Below, in pieces: positions 14,980 through 16,339 of a DNA stretch of 16,339 bases; positions within the stretch are counted from its first letter, which is position 1, and each line of letters opens with the position of its first letter. This DNA is from ZLKRG08 sp051006515. GTDB lineage: Bacteria; Actinomycetota; Actinomycetes; Nanopelagicales; Nanopelagicaceae. The stretch lies in the NCBI GenBank assembly GCA_051006515.1, contig JBPCTD010000040.1, forward strand, positions 1-16,339. Reading direction: 5' to 3'. Made by a program: the position numbers and the translations under genes. A model generated the notes under the pieces. That model was not told the origin of the DNA and searched no databases. It saw nothing but the letters and a program-made list of their open reading frames with translations.

Positions 14980-15009
14980 TAGACCAACCCTGCGCTTATT
15001 AAGTAACTT
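14980..15009 (+). promoter_or_regulatory. Putative promoter of leaderless response-regulator mRNA
   Basis: TAGACC (14980-14985), 18-bp spacer, then TAACTT (15004-15009), which fits TANNNT. The -10 ends six bases before the GTG at 15016, the same geometry as deoD, and no Shine-Dalgarno sequence precedes that GTG. The -35 matches TTGACA at only four positions. Confidence 0.45.
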
Positions 15010-15015
15010 TAACAC

Positions 15016-15693
15016 GTGGCTAAAGGGCGGATTCTGGTAGTAGATGATGAAAGCGCAATCTGCGAATTGATTACTGAGGTCCTACGTATTTCAGATTATG
15101 ACTATGCCGTAGCTGCCGATGGCGTTACCGCCCTTAATGAGATTCGAAAGAACCATTTCGACTTAATTGTGCTTGATGTGAATTTACCCAAGATGGATGG
15201 CTTTACAGTTCTGGAGAAGGTACGAGAATCTGCACCTACTCAACCAATAATCATGATTAGCGCCAGGACCGAAAAGAATGATGTCACGCACGGTTTAAGA
15301 CTTGGAGCTGATGATTACATTCGCAAACCATTTAGCGTAGAAGAACTTCTACTTCGCATTGAAAACCAGTTGCGTCGAGGTAAGAATATTAAGCGCGAAA
15401 TTTTTAGCTGCGGGCCAATCAAGCTAGATGAAGAGCGGCATGAAGTTTCATTCACCGATGAAAAGATCGAGCTCTCTCCTACTGAATTTAACTTACTATC
15501 ACTTTTAATCCAGAACCAAAATCGAGTATTTAGCAAAGAGAAGTTGCTGGATTTGGTTTGGGGCGTAGATTTCCAGACAAGCACCAATGTTGTTGATACC
15601 TATATCTCTTACTTACGTAAGAAATTACATAAAGCTGATTTTGAAGGAATCAAGACAGTCCGCGGAGTGGGATTTAAACTAGAAGCCAAATGA
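15016..15693 (+). CDS. OmpR/PhoP-family response regulator
   Basis: A 225-aa cytoplasmic transcription factor activated by phosphorylation from the kinase encoded next to it. The receiver domain (about 4-118) has the acidic pair Asp10/Asp11, phosphoacceptor Asp54 in VLDVNLPKMDG, Ser82 in MISAR and Lys104 in RKPFS, so the phosphorylation site is complete. The C-terminal winged helix (about 128-225) has LSPTEFNLLSLL, the recognition-helix segment VVDTYISYLRKKL (192-204) and the terminal TVRGVGFKLE hairpin. The start is GTG 15016 (MAKGRILVVDDE), typical for the family, with no ribosome binding site but a TANNNT box six bases upstream, suggesting a leaderless transcript. The stop overlaps the kinase ATG (ATGA). 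An 11-bp-period direct repeat upstream may be its own binding site. The regulated process is not evident. Confidence 0.96.
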   Translation: MAKGRILVVDDESAICELITEVLRISDYDYAVAADGVTALNEIRKNHFDLIVLDVNLPKMDGFTVLEKVRESAPTQPIIMISARTEKNDVTHGLRLGADDYIRKPFSVEELLLRIENQLRRGKNIKREIFSCGPIKLDEERHEVSFTDEKIELSPTEFNLLSLLIQNQNRVFSKEKLLDLVWGVDFQTSTNVVDTYISYLRKKLHKADFEGIKTVRGVGFKLEAK

Positions 15694-16339
15694 AACTCAC
15701 AACCAGATTAGCCATAGTCGTTACTTTTGTATTGACTATCATCTCTGTAGTTTCTAGCGCGCAGTCATTTCTAGTAAATCGCAATGAGAAGCTAGCCACC
15801 TATAAGTCCGTATTGAAGAACTTAACCACACAATTAACAAATACCACTGAAGATGAAGTAACTCTGGCTCTCTTCGTGGCAGATAACAGCCCGATTCCGA
15901 TGTCTCTAGTTTTCGTAACTAACAACTCTGCAATGAGTTATCTATCAGAAGATGCTGGATCTAATTTGGCACTTCCAACTAAAGCAAATTATCAGTTAGG
16001 TTTGAAACAGCCAATTGAAATAAATGACTATCTAATAAAGTACTACCAAATAAATGAAAATGAATACCTTGCCTATTTCCTCTCCACCCAGTCGGTAAAT
16101 GATGAGTTAAGGCGTACATATAAGCCCATCATTTCCTTCAACTTACTACTCATAATTTTGGGCGGCTTATTTGTAGCATTTCTCTTCCGCAGAGATAGCA
16201 AGCTAAATGCGGAAGCCCGAGCAATCCAAGAGTTCATCGGCGATGCTTCTCATGAGCTAAAAACTCCATTGACCATTATTCGTGGTTATTCAGAACTACT
16301 CGCTCAAGATCCAAATTCAAGTAGTAAATATGCAGAGCG
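15690..16339 (+). CDS. Sensor histidine kinase, N-terminal part (runs off the right edge)
   Basis: Membrane kinase partner of the preceding regulator; 216 codons are visible. Translation gives TM1 at about 7-27, an extracytoplasmic sensor region of about 120 residues (28-146, with no fold I recognise), TM2 at about 147-166, then the H-box FIGDASHELKTPLTIIRGYS with phosphoacceptor His188. Only about 20 residues separate TM2 from the histidine, too few for a HAMP domain, so the signal must pass directly from TM2 to the dimerisation helix. The ATP-binding domain (N, G1, G2 boxes) is beyond the window. The ATG at 15690 overlaps the regulator's TGA by 4 bp, indicating translational coupling. The family (HPK1-like) is clear but the ligand is unknown. 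Confidence 0.93.
   Translation, partial: MKLTTRLAIVVTFVLTIISVVSSAQSFLVNRNEKLATYKSVLKNLTTQLTNTTEDEVTLALFVADNSPIPMSLVFVTNNSAMSYLSEDAGSNLALPTKANYQLGLKQPIEINDYLIKYYQINENEYLAYFLSTQSVNDELRRTYKPIISFNLLLIILGGLFVAFLFRRDSKLNAEARAIQEFIGDASHELKTPLTIIRGYSELLAQDPNSSSKYAE

Noticed and set aside
1..16339. Mobile elements, CRISPR arrays or phage genes
   Set aside because: No transposase, integrase or phage protein, no terminal inverted repeats and no regularly spaced repeat array were seen.

Overview
The window reads as a chromosomal segment of a small-genome, fairly AT-rich actinobacterium. RpoB and RpoC match the Streptomyces/Mycobacterium type from memory: the RpoB N-terminus starts MAASKNKTAPRRISFAK from a TTG codon, and RpoC carries the long charged helical insert near residues 140-225. 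Two genes look leaderless, as is common in Actinobacteria. A freshwater acI/Nanopelagicales-like lineage is my best guess; this is inference from style and gene content, not from a search.

Layout. (1) Positions 1-356, minus: 5' part of rpsL (S12), with its promoter and an A-rich leader upstream. (2) 357-699: divergent intergenic region, GC-rich and full of short hairpins. (3) 700-3383, plus: deoD (purine nucleoside phosphorylase) overlapping an MMPL-family membrane transporter by 4 bp. (4) 3400-6710, minus: a compact operon of three signal-peptide-bearing proteins (calycin/AOC-barrel-like, Ig-like with cysteines, and a 550-aa protein of four tandem beta-sandwich-like repeats). Its probable terminator lies inside the 3' end of the convergent MMPL gene. 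(5) 6846-14164, minus: rpoB-rpoC, closed by a strong intrinsic terminator. (6) 14165-14383: rpoB upstream region with a prominent structured element. (7) 14384-14848, minus: a secreted alanine-rich helical protein. (8) 15016-16339, plus: an OmpR-family response regulator and a partial sensor histidine kinase, divergent from the secreted gene across a repeat-rich control region.

How it fits together. rpoB-rpoC and rpsL belong to the usual actinobacterial transcription/translation super-cluster, but here about 6.5 kb of accessory genes separates rpoC from rpsL, and a secreted protein rather than rplL lies upstream of rpoB. The most novel-looking parts are the three-gene secreted operon, whose proteins I cannot assign to a function, the structured elements upstream of rpoB and between rpsL and deoD, and the two-component control region with an 11-bp-period direct repeat. 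No rRNA, tRNA, CRISPR array, transposase or integrase was seen.
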